Shown here: piece by piece, positions 1 through 8,836 of the stretch | Position numbering within the stretch: the first letter of the stretch is position 1 | Layout of the letters: every line of letters begins with the position of its first letter | Assembly (NCBI GenBank): GCA_035532735.1 | Contig: DATKQM010000011.1 | Coordinates: 1-54,517 of the forward strand | DNA from: Chersky-840 sp035532735 | GTDB taxonomy: Bacteria; Actinomycetota; Acidimicrobiia; Acidimicrobiales; UBA8190 | Direction: 5' to 3' | DNA: 54,517 bases | The notes under the pieces: model-generated | Told to the model about the DNA's origin: nothing | The model's input: only the letters and a program-made list of their open reading frames with translations | Databases searched by the model: none | Made by a program: the position numbers and the translations under genes

Positions 1-1533
1 GGGGGCGCGACGACAGCACCGAGGGTGACAGCGATGCCGACTCGTTCCCGACACCGAGGCCCTGACCCAGACCTTCACTTTGGTGCTCGCCCCTCCGACG
101 CCCCCGGCGTTGTAGGCCCGCCCGAAGTAGACGTGAGAGCCAGCCGCCACCTTGGTGTCTCGGAAGGAGGTCACCGGCGTGCCGTGACCGGGCCAGGCGA
201 TCTCGACGCCGTCGCGGAATACATCGTCACCCATGGTCTTCGAGCCGTTGGTCCACGAGATCGTCACCGTGTTCCCCTTGACCGAAGCCCTGACGTGCGT
301 CGGCGTGCCCGGAGGCGATGACGCCGTCGACTGCCTGGTGAGCACCCCGGTCGTCGTGGTCGTCGGCGGCTTCACCGTGGTGGTGGTCGTCGGTGCCACG
401 AGACTGGCCCCGCTGCCACCGCCGAAGTCCGCTTTGAAGGCGGCCAACGCATTCGGGAACCTGCCATCGGTGATGTCGTTGTCCTGTCCGCCCGCTGTGT
501 CGTTGAACGAGAAGATGTCGGTGAAAGCAACGTTGTTGGTGGCAACCCAGTTGGCGAACTGGTTGATGAAGTAGGGGTCGTCCCCGAGGCCGTGCCCGTC
601 ACTGCGGAAGCAGTCAGACCATTCGGGAATCGCGATCGGCTTGCCCTGCGAAGCGGCGAAGCTCGACAGCCAGTTGAGACCCCAACTCTCGTTCGTGGCG
701 TTGGTCCACGATCCCTGAGGGGTCTGGGGCGTGCCCCAGTACTCGTCGTAGAGGTCGGTACCGACGTAGTCGACGTATGCGTTCCCCGGATACGCCTGGG
801 TCAGGTCCCAGCTCGTCGATCCGCCACCGTTGGGATTCCACAGGTACTGGAACTGCTCACCGGGGACAGCGCGCATGGTGTTCACGATCTGGCGCCAGAA
901 CGAGGCGAAGTTCTGCGCGTCGGTGTTGCTGGCGACGCTCCACGGATACCAATTGCCGTTGAACTCCCACCCCAGACGCAAGATGGCATTGCCTTCTCCT
1001 TGCGACACGAGGTTCTGAGCGAGCGTGGCGAAGTACTGGTTGTACGAGCCCGCCGCTCCTTGGGCGAGGGTTCCCACTCCGGGAAGGATGGGCACGCCGA
1101 GCACGAGGCGAAGTCCCGAGCCCTTCCAACCACCTTCGCCGCCACCGTTGTCCATGGCGGCCCAACCGTCGGTGCGGTCGAGGTAGTCCGCGGCCATGGT
1201 GGGATGGGTGTTGGTCTTGGTCCCGAACGAGGCGATGCCTGAGGCATTGGTCCATCCGGCATAGTCCCCAAGGGGCACCGCCGATGCCCCCGAGCTCGCA
1301 TGGGCCGCCCCGATCCAGAAGATCCCACCCACCGAGGTGAGCGACAGGGCCATGCAGAGCAGGCCCCCGGCAACGATGCGGGGCAGTCCGGCCAGCCGCC
1401 CGACAATGTCGCCGCCGCGTGCTGCCCATCGGATCTGGTGTGTCGTCCTGGCTGTGTCCACGGTCCCCCCAAGCCGGGCCAAATGGGCGCGACGAGCCAA
1501 GCCAGTGATGGACTTGGTCTCCCGCCGATTCAC
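1..1533 (-). CDS. Secreted GH26-like glycoside hydrolase with C-terminal Fn3-like domain (3' end outside window)
   Basis: Open frame on the minus strand from a GTG at 1533 (TTG at 1536 is the alternative; an in-frame TAG lies upstream) to the window edge with no stop, so the C terminus is missing. About 45 residues precede a hydrophobic export segment. The catalytic domain shows GWEFNGNWYPW, matching the GH26 beta-mannanase acid/base motif HEMNGxWYPW, with Glu190 as acid/base, and AIPEW with Glu304 as the nucleophile candidate. A Thr/Pro linker (APTTTTTVKPPTTTTT) and an Fn3-like unit (VRASVKGNTVTISWTNG) follow. Family knowledge suggests an extracellular beta-mannanase or endoglucanase; the substrate is not readable. 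It is paralogous to the next gene. The last visible residues are unusually Cys/Arg-rich, perhaps a frameshift. Confidence 0.8.
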   Translation of the reverse strand, partial: MNRRETKSITGLARRAHLARLGGTVDTARTTHQIRWAARGGDIVGRLAGLPRIVAGGLLCMALSLTSVGGIFWIGAAHASSGASAVPLGDYAGWTNASGIASFGTKTNTHPTMAADYLDRTDGWAAMDNGGGEGGWKGSGLRLVLGVPILPGVGTLAQGAAGSYNQYFATLAQNLVSQGEGNAILRLGWEFNGNWYPWSVASNTDAQNFASFWRQIVNTMRAVPGEQFQYLWNPNGGGSTSWDLTQAYPGNAYVDYVGTDLYDEYWGTPQTPQGSWTNATNESWGLNWLSSFAASQGKPIAIPEWSDCFRSDGHGLGDDPYFINQFANWVATNNVAFTDIFSFNDTAGGQDNDITDGRFPNALAAFKADFGGGSGASLVAPTTTTTVKPPTTTTTGVLTRQSTASSPPGTPTHVRASVKGNTVTISWTNGSKTMGDDVFRDGVEIAWPGHGTPVTSFRDTKVAAGSHVYFGRAYNAGGVGGASTKVKVWVRASVSGTSRHRCHPRCCRRAP

Positions 1534-1744
1534 CAACCCGGCCGCTCTGCCTCGCCCCGTTGGAGCGTCGGCACTTCTTCCCTGGTTGTCTCTTCTCGCT
1601 GCGATGTGTCTGGTATTTGCTGTTTGCTACTCGGTGTCTTGTGCTGGCATCGGTTACTCGCTCACGCCGTCCATCTCCGCGTCCTTCTTATCGGCGCGCA
1701 CTGTTTCGAACTTGGACAAGCTCGAATCAACGATCCGTGAGCCG

Positions 1745-2836
1745 TCATCCGAGATCTGCTTTGTAGGCTGCCTCGGACGCGGGGAACTGTGTGATATCGG
1801 AGTTGGTGGAACCGGCGTAGTTGAAGTACGCCTGCACGGTGATGTCGTTGGCAGGGTTCTTGATGAGGCCGGCCATGACATTGATGAACGTCGGGTCATC
1901 AGCTCCGTTCAACCCCCACTCGGGGATCGCCACTGGAAGTCCCTGCGCGTGGGCGAAGGCCACAACCGCCTGGACATTCGCTTCGTACCCTTGCCAGTCG
2001 TACTGGTCGATGCCGACGAGGTTGACGTACGCCTTGCCCGGCCAGGTGTCGGTCCATGTCCGTCCCGCTGCTTCATTGGCGGTTCCGCCGTTGGGGTTCC
2101 ACACGAAACTGAACGTCGGGCTCACGGCGCGCATGGCGACAACGGTGCTCTGGAAGATCGAGACGTACTGGGCGGAGGTAAGGGAGAGTTGATTCCACGT
2201 TTGGAACCAACCAGCTTGGTTCTGGTTCTGCTCCCACATGATGCGGATGATGGCGTGGCTCTGGCCGGCGTGGACGAGGTTCTGACCGATGGCCGCGACC
2301 TGTGCGGCGGTGCAGTTCCCGATGCCGACCATGAGCGTCATCGATGTGGTCGGCGGCGAGTAGGTGCAGTACTGCGAGGACTGATCGGCGTAGACGGTGT
2401 CGATGGTGGGCGTGACGCCGAGTGTCTGGCCGAGGGCGAGGACATCGGAGGGGGCCTGCGAGCCCACGAACAAGCCGAGGGCAGACGAGAAGGCCCCCGG
2501 GGGGGCGACGGGCGTGGCCTTCACCGGCGCCGGCGCCGGCGCCTTGTTGACCACGGCATGGGTCGCCACGTGCTTCGGGGGCGTGGTCGTCGGGGCGGGG
2601 GCCGTCACCGCAGGCGCCGCCGTGGTCGTCGGGGCGGGGAGGGTGGTGGGGGGAACGGTGGGCTGCGTGACCCGGGTGGAGTGGACGGCGCTGAACTTGA
2701 TGGTGGGCTCTGCAGTCGCAGAGCGTGGTGTTGCGGTCAGGTCGACCGCAAATGTCACCATTATCGCCACGCCCAGCATGGCGACCACAATCTCCTTTGG
2801 CAACGCTACGAAACGCCCGACTTTCGTTCCCTGCAT
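1745..2836 (-). CDS. Secreted GH26-like glycoside hydrolase with Thr/Pro linker
   Basis: 363 aa. The start ATG at 2836 follows TAGGAG with a 4-base gap (TAGGAGTCACATG); a longer in-frame ORF to 2890 would run through the leader hairpins and is rejected. The N terminus carries a basic, then hydrophobic export signal (residues 12-34), then a Thr/Pro/Ala linker to about 112. The hydrolase domain (115-363) has RIMWEQN with Glu202 as likely acid/base, WNPNGG, VGIDQYDW and AIPEWG with Glu306 as likely nucleophile, the same landmarks as the upstream paralogue at 1-1533. Unlike that copy, the linker lies before the catalytic domain and there is no Fn3 unit. It is probably secreted; whether it cuts the cell's own polysaccharide or an external glycan is unknown. 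Confidence 0.82.
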   Translation of the reverse strand: MQGTKVGRFVALPKEIVVAMLGVAIMVTFAVDLTATPRSATAEPTIKFSAVHSTRVTQPTVPPTTLPAPTTTAAPAVTAPAPTTTPPKHVATHAVVNKAPAPAPVKATPVAPPGAFSSALGLFVGSQAPSDVLALGQTLGVTPTIDTVYADQSSQYCTYSPPTTSMTLMVGIGNCTAAQVAAIGQNLVHAGQSHAIIRIMWEQNQNQAGWFQTWNQLSLTSAQYVSIFQSTVVAMRAVSPTFSFVWNPNGGTANEAAGRTWTDTWPGKAYVNLVGIDQYDWQGYEANVQAVVAFAHAQGLPVAIPEWGLNGADDPTFINVMAGLIKNPANDITVQAYFNYAGSTNSDITQFPASEAAYKADLG

Positions 2837-2844
2837 GTGACTCC

Positions 2845-2895
2845 TAGTGGTAAAAAGCAAGAAGCCACGATTTCGTGGCCCGATAACCACTATCG
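2845..2895 (-). promoter_or_regulatory. Structured 5' leader with possible pseudoknot before the GH gene
   Basis: Read on the minus strand, the leader has a hairpin CGATA-GTGGT-TATCG (2895-2881), then a hairpin GCCACG-AAAT-CGTGGC (2879-2864), then ACCACTA (2851-2845) touching the AGGAG ribosome site. The 7-mer TAGTGGT in and beside the first loop (2892-2886) is the exact complement of ACCACTA, so a loop-to-tail pseudoknot next to the Shine-Dalgarno is possible. This geometry is typical of small translational riboswitches. I do not recognise a known class; function is inferred from shape only. Confidence 0.45.
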
Positions 2896-3027
2896 GCGCT
2901 CACTTTGACCACCTAAAGCACTCGGGTCCAACAACGACATCCCACTTAACGTGGTCCTAACGCCGGAGATAGAACCCGAGAGCGCGGCTATAGGCACGAA
3001 AAATGCCCTGAAGAGCTGGCACTCTGT

Positions 3028-3966
3028 GTGGTGATTCAGCCAGTGGTCATCTCACGTACTGTGCACTTTGGGACCTCTGGCGACCACAGCAAGGGACCAA
3101 TTCCGTCGGCGGAGACGGTCAGAATTGTTTGCCGTCCCGACCCAGGCTTGAAAAACGGGCGTTGGTACTCTGTTGAGATCACGGCGGAAGTTGCATCCGG
3201 TCCGCGCTCGGCCCTCGGGACCGAGGTAGGCGGTGAAGACGACGGGGGGGAAGACATCCTCCGGTTGCCATCCCTGCGCGCCGTCGTGCGCCATGCCACG
3301 CCGGCCCTCCTCGAGAGCACGATCGTGCCTGGAGCGCTCTTCTACCTGGTCCTCTTGCTCGACGGCTTCCACGGGGCCCTCATCGCCGCCCTGGCGTGGT
3401 CGTTCTTGGCGTTGGGCCGGCGGCTGGTGCGCGGCCACAAGGTCCCGGCCGTCCTCGTCCTCAGCGTGGTCCTGGTCAGTGCCCGCACCCTCGTGGCCTA
3501 TGTGACGGGGAGCGCCTTCCTCTACTTCGTCCAGCCCACGGCGAGCACGTTTCTCGTCGCCGTCCTGTTCCTCGTGACCGCAGTGGCTCGGCGGCCCATC
3601 ATCGAGAAGTTGGCCCGCGACTTCTGCCCCCTGGATCCCGAGATGTTCGCCCGGCCCTTCGTCCGCCGTTTCTTCATGCGGCTCTCGTTGTTGTGGTTCG
3701 TCGTGCTCGCCACCCAGGCCGGATTCATCATGTGGCTCCTGCTCGAATCATCGGTACGGACCTTCGTCGTCGAGCGCTCAGTCGTCTCGGCCGTGCTGAC
3801 CGTGGGCGGCATCGTGCTCTCGACGTTGTGGTTCGTCCGCGTCATGCACAGCGCGGGCCTGACCGTCCGTTTCAGCGGCGCGCTGCCTTCGATCACACCC
3901 ACCCCGTCGATCGCCGGCGAACTGATCTCTGATGCGCCGCTCGACGCGGAGCTCCTCGCACCCTGA
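3028..3966 (+). CDS. Multi-pass membrane protein, VC0807/DUF3159-like
   Basis: 312 aa from a GTG at 3028 with weak ribosome site; the first ~85 residues are hydrophilic and the true start could lie further in. Residues ~95-285 hold about five or six hydrophobic segments (for example ALIAALAWSFLALG, VLVLSVVLVSARTLVAYV, FLVAVLFLVTAVARRP, LTVGGIVLSTLWFV). The short motifs RRPIIEKLARDFCPLD and FVRRFFMRLSLLW resemble actinobacterial VC0807-family membrane proteins of unknown function. It is divergent from the GH gene and followed by a separate S51 peptidase. No catalytic residue stands out and no function is claimed. Confidence 0.65.
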   Translation: MVIQPVVISRTVHFGTSGDHSKGPIPSAETVRIVCRPDPGLKNGRWYSVEITAEVASGPRSALGTEVGGEDDGGEDILRLPSLRAVVRHATPALLESTIVPGALFYLVLLLDGFHGALIAALAWSFLALGRRLVRGHKVPAVLVLSVVLVSARTLVAYVTGSAFLYFVQPTASTFLVAVLFLVTAVARRPIIEKLARDFCPLDPEMFARPFVRRFFMRLSLLWFVVLATQAGFIMWLLLESSVRTFVVERSVVSAVLTVGGIVLSTLWFVRVMHSAGLTVRFSGALPSITPTPSIAGELISDAPLDAELLAP

Positions 3967-4042
3967 GCTGGGGGCCCGGTGGCGGGCCCGCCAGGTACCG
4001 TGAGGCCGGTGCCCTGCGCAGGCCGGGCTCGAGAGGGGCGAC

Positions 4043-4795
4043 ATGGCAGGCGGACCGGGCCCGGTGGCCTTGGTGGGCAGCGGTGAATTCCTTCCCGTCA
4101 TGGAGCCTGTCGACGCCGCGCTCCTCGAGGGTCGCCCCCAGCGCGTCGTGGTCCTGCCCACCGCGGCGACACGGGAGGGCGACGCCCGTGTGTCGTACTG
4201 GCTCGAGCTGGGGCGATCGCACTACGAGGCCATGGGCGTCGAGCCCGTGCTGCTCGACGTCCGCACCCGCCGCGACGCCCAGGACCCCGCCACCGCCGAG
4301 CTGATCGAAGGAGCCGGGCTCGTCTACCTGTCGGGTGGCGACCCCCATCATCTGGCCGAGACCCTGCGCGACACCGCGCTGTGGCACGCCATCGTGGCGG
4401 CCTGGCAGGCCGGGACGGCACTGGCTGGATGCTCAGCCGGGGCGATGGCACTCACCACGGGTGCCCCGAACAACCTCCTCCCCACCGGAGGTGCCTCGCG
4501 ACGGGCACCCGAACATCCCCGCGTCGCCAACGGGCTGGGCCTGCTTCCGAACTTGGCCGTCATTCCCCACTTCGACCAGATGGAGCGGTTCCGGCCCGGG
4601 GCTCTCGAATGGTTCGGTTCGTGGCAACCGCCGGGGACGACCCTCCTCGGCATCGACGAGGACACCGCCCTGGTGCGGACCGACGACCGGTGGGAGGTCC
4701 ACGGGGTCGGTGGGGTATGGATTCTCGACGCCATAGCCAAGACCCGGTTCGGGGCCGGTGACGGGCTGCCCCTCCCCGCGACCGGGTCACAATGA
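4043..4795 (+). CDS. Peptidase S51 family protein (cyanophycinase/dipeptidase E-like)
   Basis: 250 aa; ATG preceded by GAGAGGGG with a 4-base gap. The class-I glutamine-amidotransferase-like fold of family S51 is visible: N-terminal VALVGSGEF, strand RVVVLPTAAT, YLSGGDPHHL, and the nucleophile elbow AGCSAGAM with Ser131 as catalytic serine. S51 enzymes include cyanophycinase and Asp-specific dipeptidases; the length fits. There is no signal peptide, so it is cytoplasmic. No cyanophycin synthetase is nearby, so a cyanophycin substrate is not supported. The pirin gene starts 76 bases downstream on the same strand with its own ribosome site. Confidence 0.82.
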   Translation: MAGGPGPVALVGSGEFLPVMEPVDAALLEGRPQRVVVLPTAATREGDARVSYWLELGRSHYEAMGVEPVLLDVRTRRDAQDPATAELIEGAGLVYLSGGDPHHLAETLRDTALWHAIVAAWQAGTALAGCSAGAMALTTGAPNNLLPTGGASRRAPEHPRVANGLGLLPNLAVIPHFDQMERFRPGALEWFGSWQPPGTTLLGIDEDTALVRTDDRWEVHGVGGVWILDAIAKTRFGAGDGLPLPATGSQ

Positions 4796-4871
4796 CCCTG
4801 TACGTGAAGGAATGTTGCGTCCGCAAATAGCGTTACCCTGCGTGCATTGGAATTCGAGCCAAGGAGCCACC

Positions 4872-5831
4872 ATGCCGGCCGTGACCGTCGACGACATCTC
4901 TTCCCTGCCCCGCCTCGCCCTGCCCGACGCCGCCAACCAGGAACGACCGGTGGTGTCGGTGACCGACGCACCCTCGGGCTTCGAGGGCGAAGGGTTCCCG
5001 GTACGGCGCGCCTTCGCCGGGGTGGACCTGGCCCAGCTCGACCCGTTCGTCCACATGGACCAGATGGGCGAGGTCGACTACGGGCCGGGCGAACCGAGGG
5101 GCACGTCCTGGCACCCCCACCGGGGTTTCGAGACGGTGACCTACATGATCGACGGCACCTTCCAGCACCAGGACTCGACCGGGGGCGGCGGGCTCATCAC
5201 CAACGGAGGCACCCAGTGGATGACCGCCGGTGCGGGCATCCTCCACATCGAACGACCCCCCGAAGCGCTCGTGACGTCGGGCGGCCTCTTCCATGGCATC
5301 CAGCTCTGGGTCAACCTCCCGTCCAAGGACAAGTGGGTCCCCCCGCGCTATCAGGACATCGGGGCCGGCCAGGTGGCCCTCGTGTCGTCGCCTGACGGTG
5401 GGGCACTGGTACGCGTGATCGCCGGCGAGGTGGCCGGCCACGCCGGGCCCGGCGTCACCCACAGCCCCATGGCCATGGCCCATCTGACCGTCAGCCCCGG
5501 CGCGCGCGTCACGTTGCCGTGGAGCCGCGACCACAACGCGCTCCTCTACGTCCTGGGGGGCGAGGGATCGGTCGGCACCGAAGCCAGGCCCGTGCGGATG
5601 GGCCAGCTGGTGGTGTTCGGCGCCGGTGACGACATCGTGGTCTCGGCCCGCGACCGCCAGGAATCACGAACCCCCGAGCTCGACGTGCTCGTGCTCGGAG
5701 GCCGACCCATCGGTGAGCCGGTCGTGACCTACGGACCCTTCGTCATGAACACACGCGCCGAAATCGTCCAGGCGCTCGATGACTTCCAACACGGCAAGCT
5801 CGGCACCATCCCCGCCGACCATATCGGCTGA
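4872..5831 (+). CDS. Pirin family protein
   Basis: 319 aa. The ATG at 4872 has a strong AAGGAG five bases upstream; the frame is open upstream to 4758 but lacks such a site. The N-terminal cupin carries the pirin signature: HPHRGFETVTYMIDG, then QWMTAGAGILHIE, which supplies the His/His/His/Glu metal ligands (HPHRG, the following His and the Glu of HIE). The C-terminal cupin (~190-300) is less conserved, as usual. Pirins are iron-binding bicupins; some bacterial members act as quercetin dioxygenases and others as protein partners, so the role here is open. It is convergent with the peroxiredoxin gene, with a 17-base gap. Confidence 0.9.
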   Translation: MPAVTVDDISSLPRLALPDAANQERPVVSVTDAPSGFEGEGFPVRRAFAGVDLAQLDPFVHMDQMGEVDYGPGEPRGTSWHPHRGFETVTYMIDGTFQHQDSTGGGGLITNGGTQWMTAGAGILHIERPPEALVTSGGLFHGIQLWVNLPSKDKWVPPRYQDIGAGQVALVSSPDGGALVRVIAGEVAGHAGPGVTHSPMAMAHLTVSPGARVTLPWSRDHNALLYVLGGEGSVGTEARPVRMGQLVVFGAGDDIVVSARDRQESRTPELDVLVLGGRPIGEPVVTYGPFVMNTRAEIVQALDDFQHGKLGTIPADHIG

Positions 5832-5848
5832 CTACATGAGGGAACCCG

Positions 5849-6304
5849 TTACGGGGTGTGCTTGCGCAGGACCTCGAGGGCGCTGTCGGCGTGCTTGGCC
5901 ATGTTCACTTCGCTGTTGATGACAGCGAGGACCTTGCTGTCGGTCCCGATGACGAAGGTGGCGCGTTTGTTGGGGAGGATGTTGAGGCCCCGCTTGACCC
6001 CGAACTGGTCGGCCACGGTCCGGTCGGTGTCCGACAGCAAGGGGTAGTCGAAGGAGTGGGTGTCGGAGAACTGCTTCTGCTTGGCCACGGAGTCGGCGCT
6101 GATCCCCAGCCGCTGGGCGCCGAGGCCTTCGAACTCCGCCTTCAAGTCCCGGAAATGACAGCTCTCCCGGGTGCACCCCATGGTCATGGCGGCCGGATAG
6201 AAGAACAGGACCACGGGCCCCTTGGCCAGGAACTCGCTGAGGCGCCGGGGCCCCCCGGTCTCGTCGGGAAGTTCGAAGTCCGCCACTACGTCACCGGTAT
6301 GCAT
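5849..6304 (-). CDS. bcp: Thioredoxin-dependent peroxiredoxin, PrxQ/Bcp type
   Basis: 151 aa, the usual length for the Bcp subgroup. It reduces peroxides with electrons from thioredoxin in the cytoplasm. DFELPDETG opens the thioredoxin fold; VVLFFYPAAMTMGCTRESC contains the peroxidatic Cys44 and, five residues on, Cys49, the alpha-2 resolving cysteine of two-cysteine PrxQ. GISADSVAKQKQF and YPLLSD follow the family pattern. It departs slightly from the common PxxxTPGCT active site in having AAMTMGCT, so the usual Pro is replaced by Met. It ends tail-to-tail with the pirin gene and has no obvious operon partner. Confidence 0.92.
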   Translation of the reverse strand: MHTGDVVADFELPDETGGPRRLSEFLAKGPVVLFFYPAAMTMGCTRESCHFRDLKAEFEGLGAQRLGISADSVAKQKQFSDTHSFDYPLLSDTDRTVADQFGVKRGLNILPNKRATFVIGTDSKVLAVINSEVNMAKHADSALEVLRKHTP

Positions 6305-6379
6305 GGCGTCTGACGCTAATGGGGATCCCCCCGGCCCGTCCGGTCGGGCTGGACGGAGCGCCGGGTACCGAAACGGGAC

Positions 6380-7300
6380 TCAGTAGCCGGCCACGACGTC
6401 GATCACGCCCAGGAGGGGCTCACCCGAGCCCAGCCGCGCCACGTTGTCGCGGATCCGGTCGGTGAGCAGCCGCATGACCGCACCCGAGCTCCCCGCGTTG
6501 TGGGGAGTGATGATGCAGTTGGCCAGGCTCCACAGCCGATGGCCGTCGGGCAGCGGCTCGGGATCGGTGACGTCGAGGGCGGCTCCTGCGATGGCATGTC
6601 GCCCCAGGGCGTCGACGAGCGCGTCGGTGTCGACATGGCCGCCGCGCGACACGTTCACGAGCCACGCCCGTTCGTGCATGGCCTCGAGCTCCGCGGCACC
6701 GATGATGTGACGGGTCTCGGGGGTGAGAGCGAGAGCGAGGACCACCACTCGAGCGTCGTCCAGGGCGTCATGCAGTGAGTCCGTGCCGAGGGTCCGCAGC
6801 GCGCCGGGCACCGGCTGGGTACTGCGCCGGACCACGGTCACCTCTGTCTCGAAGGGAGCCAGGTAGCCCACGAGGGCGTTGGCGATGCCGCCCCCGCCGA
6901 TGATGGTCACCGGTTGTCCGGCCAGCGCGCTGACACGTGTGGCTTCCCACGTGGAGGCCCGGGCCGAGGTGGGCAACGAGTGCAGGCCGGCGAGGGCCAG
7001 GGCGAGGGCGTGCTCGGCGATGAGCGAGGAGTGCGCGCCCTTCGAGCACGTCCACGTCCGCCCGTCGGCGACGAGCCCGGCCTCGATGAAGCTCTCGATG
7101 CCCGCACCCGGGAGATGGACCCACGAGATCTTCGGGGACTCCTCGAGCACCGAGCCGAGCCGCCCGGGCCCCGACCAGTCCACCCACACCAGGCCCTCGG
7201 CTTCGCCCACGGGCACCACCCGGCCGCCCCCGCTGACGATGGCCTCGGCCGCCTGGGGCCAATCCGGCACGACGGCGATGCGCGGCTCGGATCGACTCAC
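6380..7300 (-). CDS. NAD-dependent D-isomer 2-hydroxyacid dehydrogenase family protein
   Basis: 306 aa from a GTG at 7300 with AGGA about 10 bases upstream; a longer frame to 7345 adds unlikely residues. The Rossmann dinucleotide motif is VTIIGGGGIANAL. Catalytic landmarks follow in order: NVSRGGHVD (substrate Arg), LDVTDPEPLP (the acidic residue of the relay) and CIITPHNAGSS (the catalytic His). The catalytic domain N-terminal half (RIAVVPDWPQA...) is short and divergent, as in the GhrA/SerA-like fringe of the family. It likely reduces or oxidises a 2-keto/2-hydroxy acid; the substrate cannot be named. The ketoacyl synthase gene lies 57 bases upstream on the same strand. Confidence 0.85.
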   Translation of the reverse strand: MSRSEPRIAVVPDWPQAAEAIVSGGGRVVPVGEAEGLVWVDWSGPGRLGSVLEESPKISWVHLPGAGIESFIEAGLVADGRTWTCSKGAHSSLIAEHALALALAGLHSLPTSARASTWEATRVSALAGQPVTIIGGGGIANALVGYLAPFETEVTVVRRSTQPVPGALRTLGTDSLHDALDDARVVVLALALTPETRHIIGAAELEAMHERAWLVNVSRGGHVDTDALVDALGRHAIAGAALDVTDPEPLPDGHRLWSLANCIITPHNAGSSGAVMRLLTDRIRDNVARLGSGEPLLGVIDVVAGY

Positions 7301-7357
7301 GAGCCGAGATCCTAGGTGTGCGCGCCCGCATCCAAGGGCGGGCACCCCGGGCGAGAG

Positions 7358-8566
7358 TTAGGCCGAAGCGGCCTCGAGCACCATGACGGCGTTGTGTCCC
7401 CCCATGCCGAGAGACGACTTCACGATGGGCCCCTCGACACACGCTGTGGGCCCGTCCAACAGGCGCGGGTGGCCCTTGGCTACTCGAGGCGGCGCGGGGA
7501 TAACACCACGCTCGAACCCGTAGAGCGATGCCGTCAGCTCCACGGCCCCGGCGGCGCCCTGGCAGTGACCGGTGAGCGGCTTCACCGAGAAAATGCCCTC
7601 GGCTGCCGGGAACAGCGCGTCAAGCACGGCAGCCTCGGCGGTGTCGCACTGTCGGGTCCCCGTGCCATGCGCGTTCATATAGGCGATTTCCTCGGGGTGG
7701 ACCCCAGAGTCATCGACGGCATTGCGGAAGGCGCGAAAGACCTGCTCGTGATCGGGCGCGATGTGGATGGCGTGGAAGCCGTCTTGCGTCATGGCGCCGC
7801 CCAGGACCTTGGCATAGGCGCCGGCGGGTCGACCCGACACGATGAATCCCACGGCCGCCTCCCCGGCGGTGAACCCGCGGCTCCCCTCCTGGAACGGCCG
7901 GCAGGTATTGAGTGATGGCGTGTCGAGGAAGAGTGCGCCCAGCTTGTTGAAGGCTGCGCAGTTCTCGGGCGTGACCGAGAGGTCCGCACTGAGCACGAGA
8001 ACATCATCGGCCAGCCCGGCATTGATCCACATCTTGGCGGTGAGCAGCCCGGCCACGGTCGAGGCACACATGGCGGTCACGGCCATGGTGGGACCGTGGA
8101 TCCCGAATTCCTTCGCCACTTCGGAAAGGACGGTCGAGGGCATGAGGCCGAGCCATTCCCGCCGTGACGCATCGAGTCCTCGGCGCTGGTGAAAACTGCT
8201 CCACCCGTCGACGTCGCCGAGCACGTACCCGTGCACCATTCCGACCACACCGCCCGGTCTCCAGCCTCGGTCGGCGGCATTGTGGAACGCCTCGCGTGCC
8301 GCGTACCGCACCGCCTGCTGGTATCGAGTGGGACCGTCAGACGGGTCGCCTTCGTCGGGAATCGGAGCCACCCAGGCCAGGTCGTCTTCGAAATACGGGG
8401 AGAACCCCGGCGTGGGACGGTCCGCCGCTTGGCCCGAGAGCAGACCCTCCACGAGCAACTTGTGGCCCCACCCATACCCGGTCACCGCGCCGACGCCACA
8501 TACCGAGATCGGGTACCGGCCACGGTCTCGAATCGCCCAACTGTCCTGCCGGGTTTCTGTGGCCAC
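7358..8566 (-). CDS. Beta-ketoacyl synthase (KAS I/II-like), stand-alone
   Basis: 402 aa from the GTG at 8566, chosen because AGAGGAG sits 8 bases upstream; the longer frame to 8725 has no such site. The thiolase-fold catalytic triad is intact: Cys167 in TAMCASTVAG, His300 in NAHGTGT and His334 in KPLTGHCQGAAGA, with Lys329 just before. The C terminus SSLGMGGHNAVMVLE is typical of KAS I/II. These enzymes perform decarboxylative condensation in fatty acid or polyketide synthesis. There is no acyl carrier protein, ketoreductase or malonyl transferase beside it, so the substrate is unknown. It is a FabF relative but more divergent than a housekeeping copy. Confidence 0.85.
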   Translation of the reverse strand: MATETRQDSWAIRDRGRYPISVCGVGAVTGYGWGHKLLVEGLLSGQAADRPTPGFSPYFEDDLAWVAPIPDEGDPSDGPTRYQQAVRYAAREAFHNAADRGWRPGGVVGMVHGYVLGDVDGWSSFHQRRGLDASRREWLGLMPSTVLSEVAKEFGIHGPTMAVTAMCASTVAGLLTAKMWINAGLADDVLVLSADLSVTPENCAAFNKLGALFLDTPSLNTCRPFQEGSRGFTAGEAAVGFIVSGRPAGAYAKVLGGAMTQDGFHAIHIAPDHEQVFRAFRNAVDDSGVHPEEIAYMNAHGTGTRQCDTAEAAVLDALFPAAEGIFSVKPLTGHCQGAAGAVELTASLYGFERGVIPAPPRVAKGHPRLLDGPTACVEGPIVKSSLGMGGHNAVMVLEAASA

Positions 8567-8836
8567 CGTCCCAACTCCTCTGCTCGTCCGGGGAAGGGCC
8601 AACACAGTAGGTCTGGGACAGATGTTCGTAAAGAGGCGAAAGTGATTCTTTTGGCAAGTGTGGCGGTCCACCTGCCGATACAACCGGAACTCATTTTTTC
8701 GGCCTGAGGGGAAAGTCGAAATCACATTATTGTTGTTTCGTTGGGGGAAGCAGCACCGTCCGTGGCATTCACACCTTCGCCGCCGCCCCGGGTGAGCAGG
8801 TTCAAGATCGCTTCTCCAGGCGCCGATAGGCAGGGT
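8567..8836. other. Divergent intergenic region between ketoacyl synthase and c-di-GMP gene
   Basis: About 270 bases separating divergent genes. The stretch 8630-8745 is clearly lower in G+C than its surroundings, as expected for promoters. A CGAAA...TTTCG inverted pair surrounds an AT-rich core at 8718-8740. A TTG at 8741 opens the downstream frame earlier but has no ribosome site. I see no convincing coding potential or known RNA. Confidence 0.5.

Noticed and set aside
1337..2908. 523-codon plus-strand open frame
   Set aside because: Antisense to the GH26-like genes, with low-complexity Arg/Gly/His residues; the minus strand has clear motifs.
6336..6356. CCGTCC/GGACGG inverted pair downstream of the 2-hydroxyacid dehydrogenase
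   Set aside because: Only a 6-bp stem in a GC-rich gap; too short to call a terminator.
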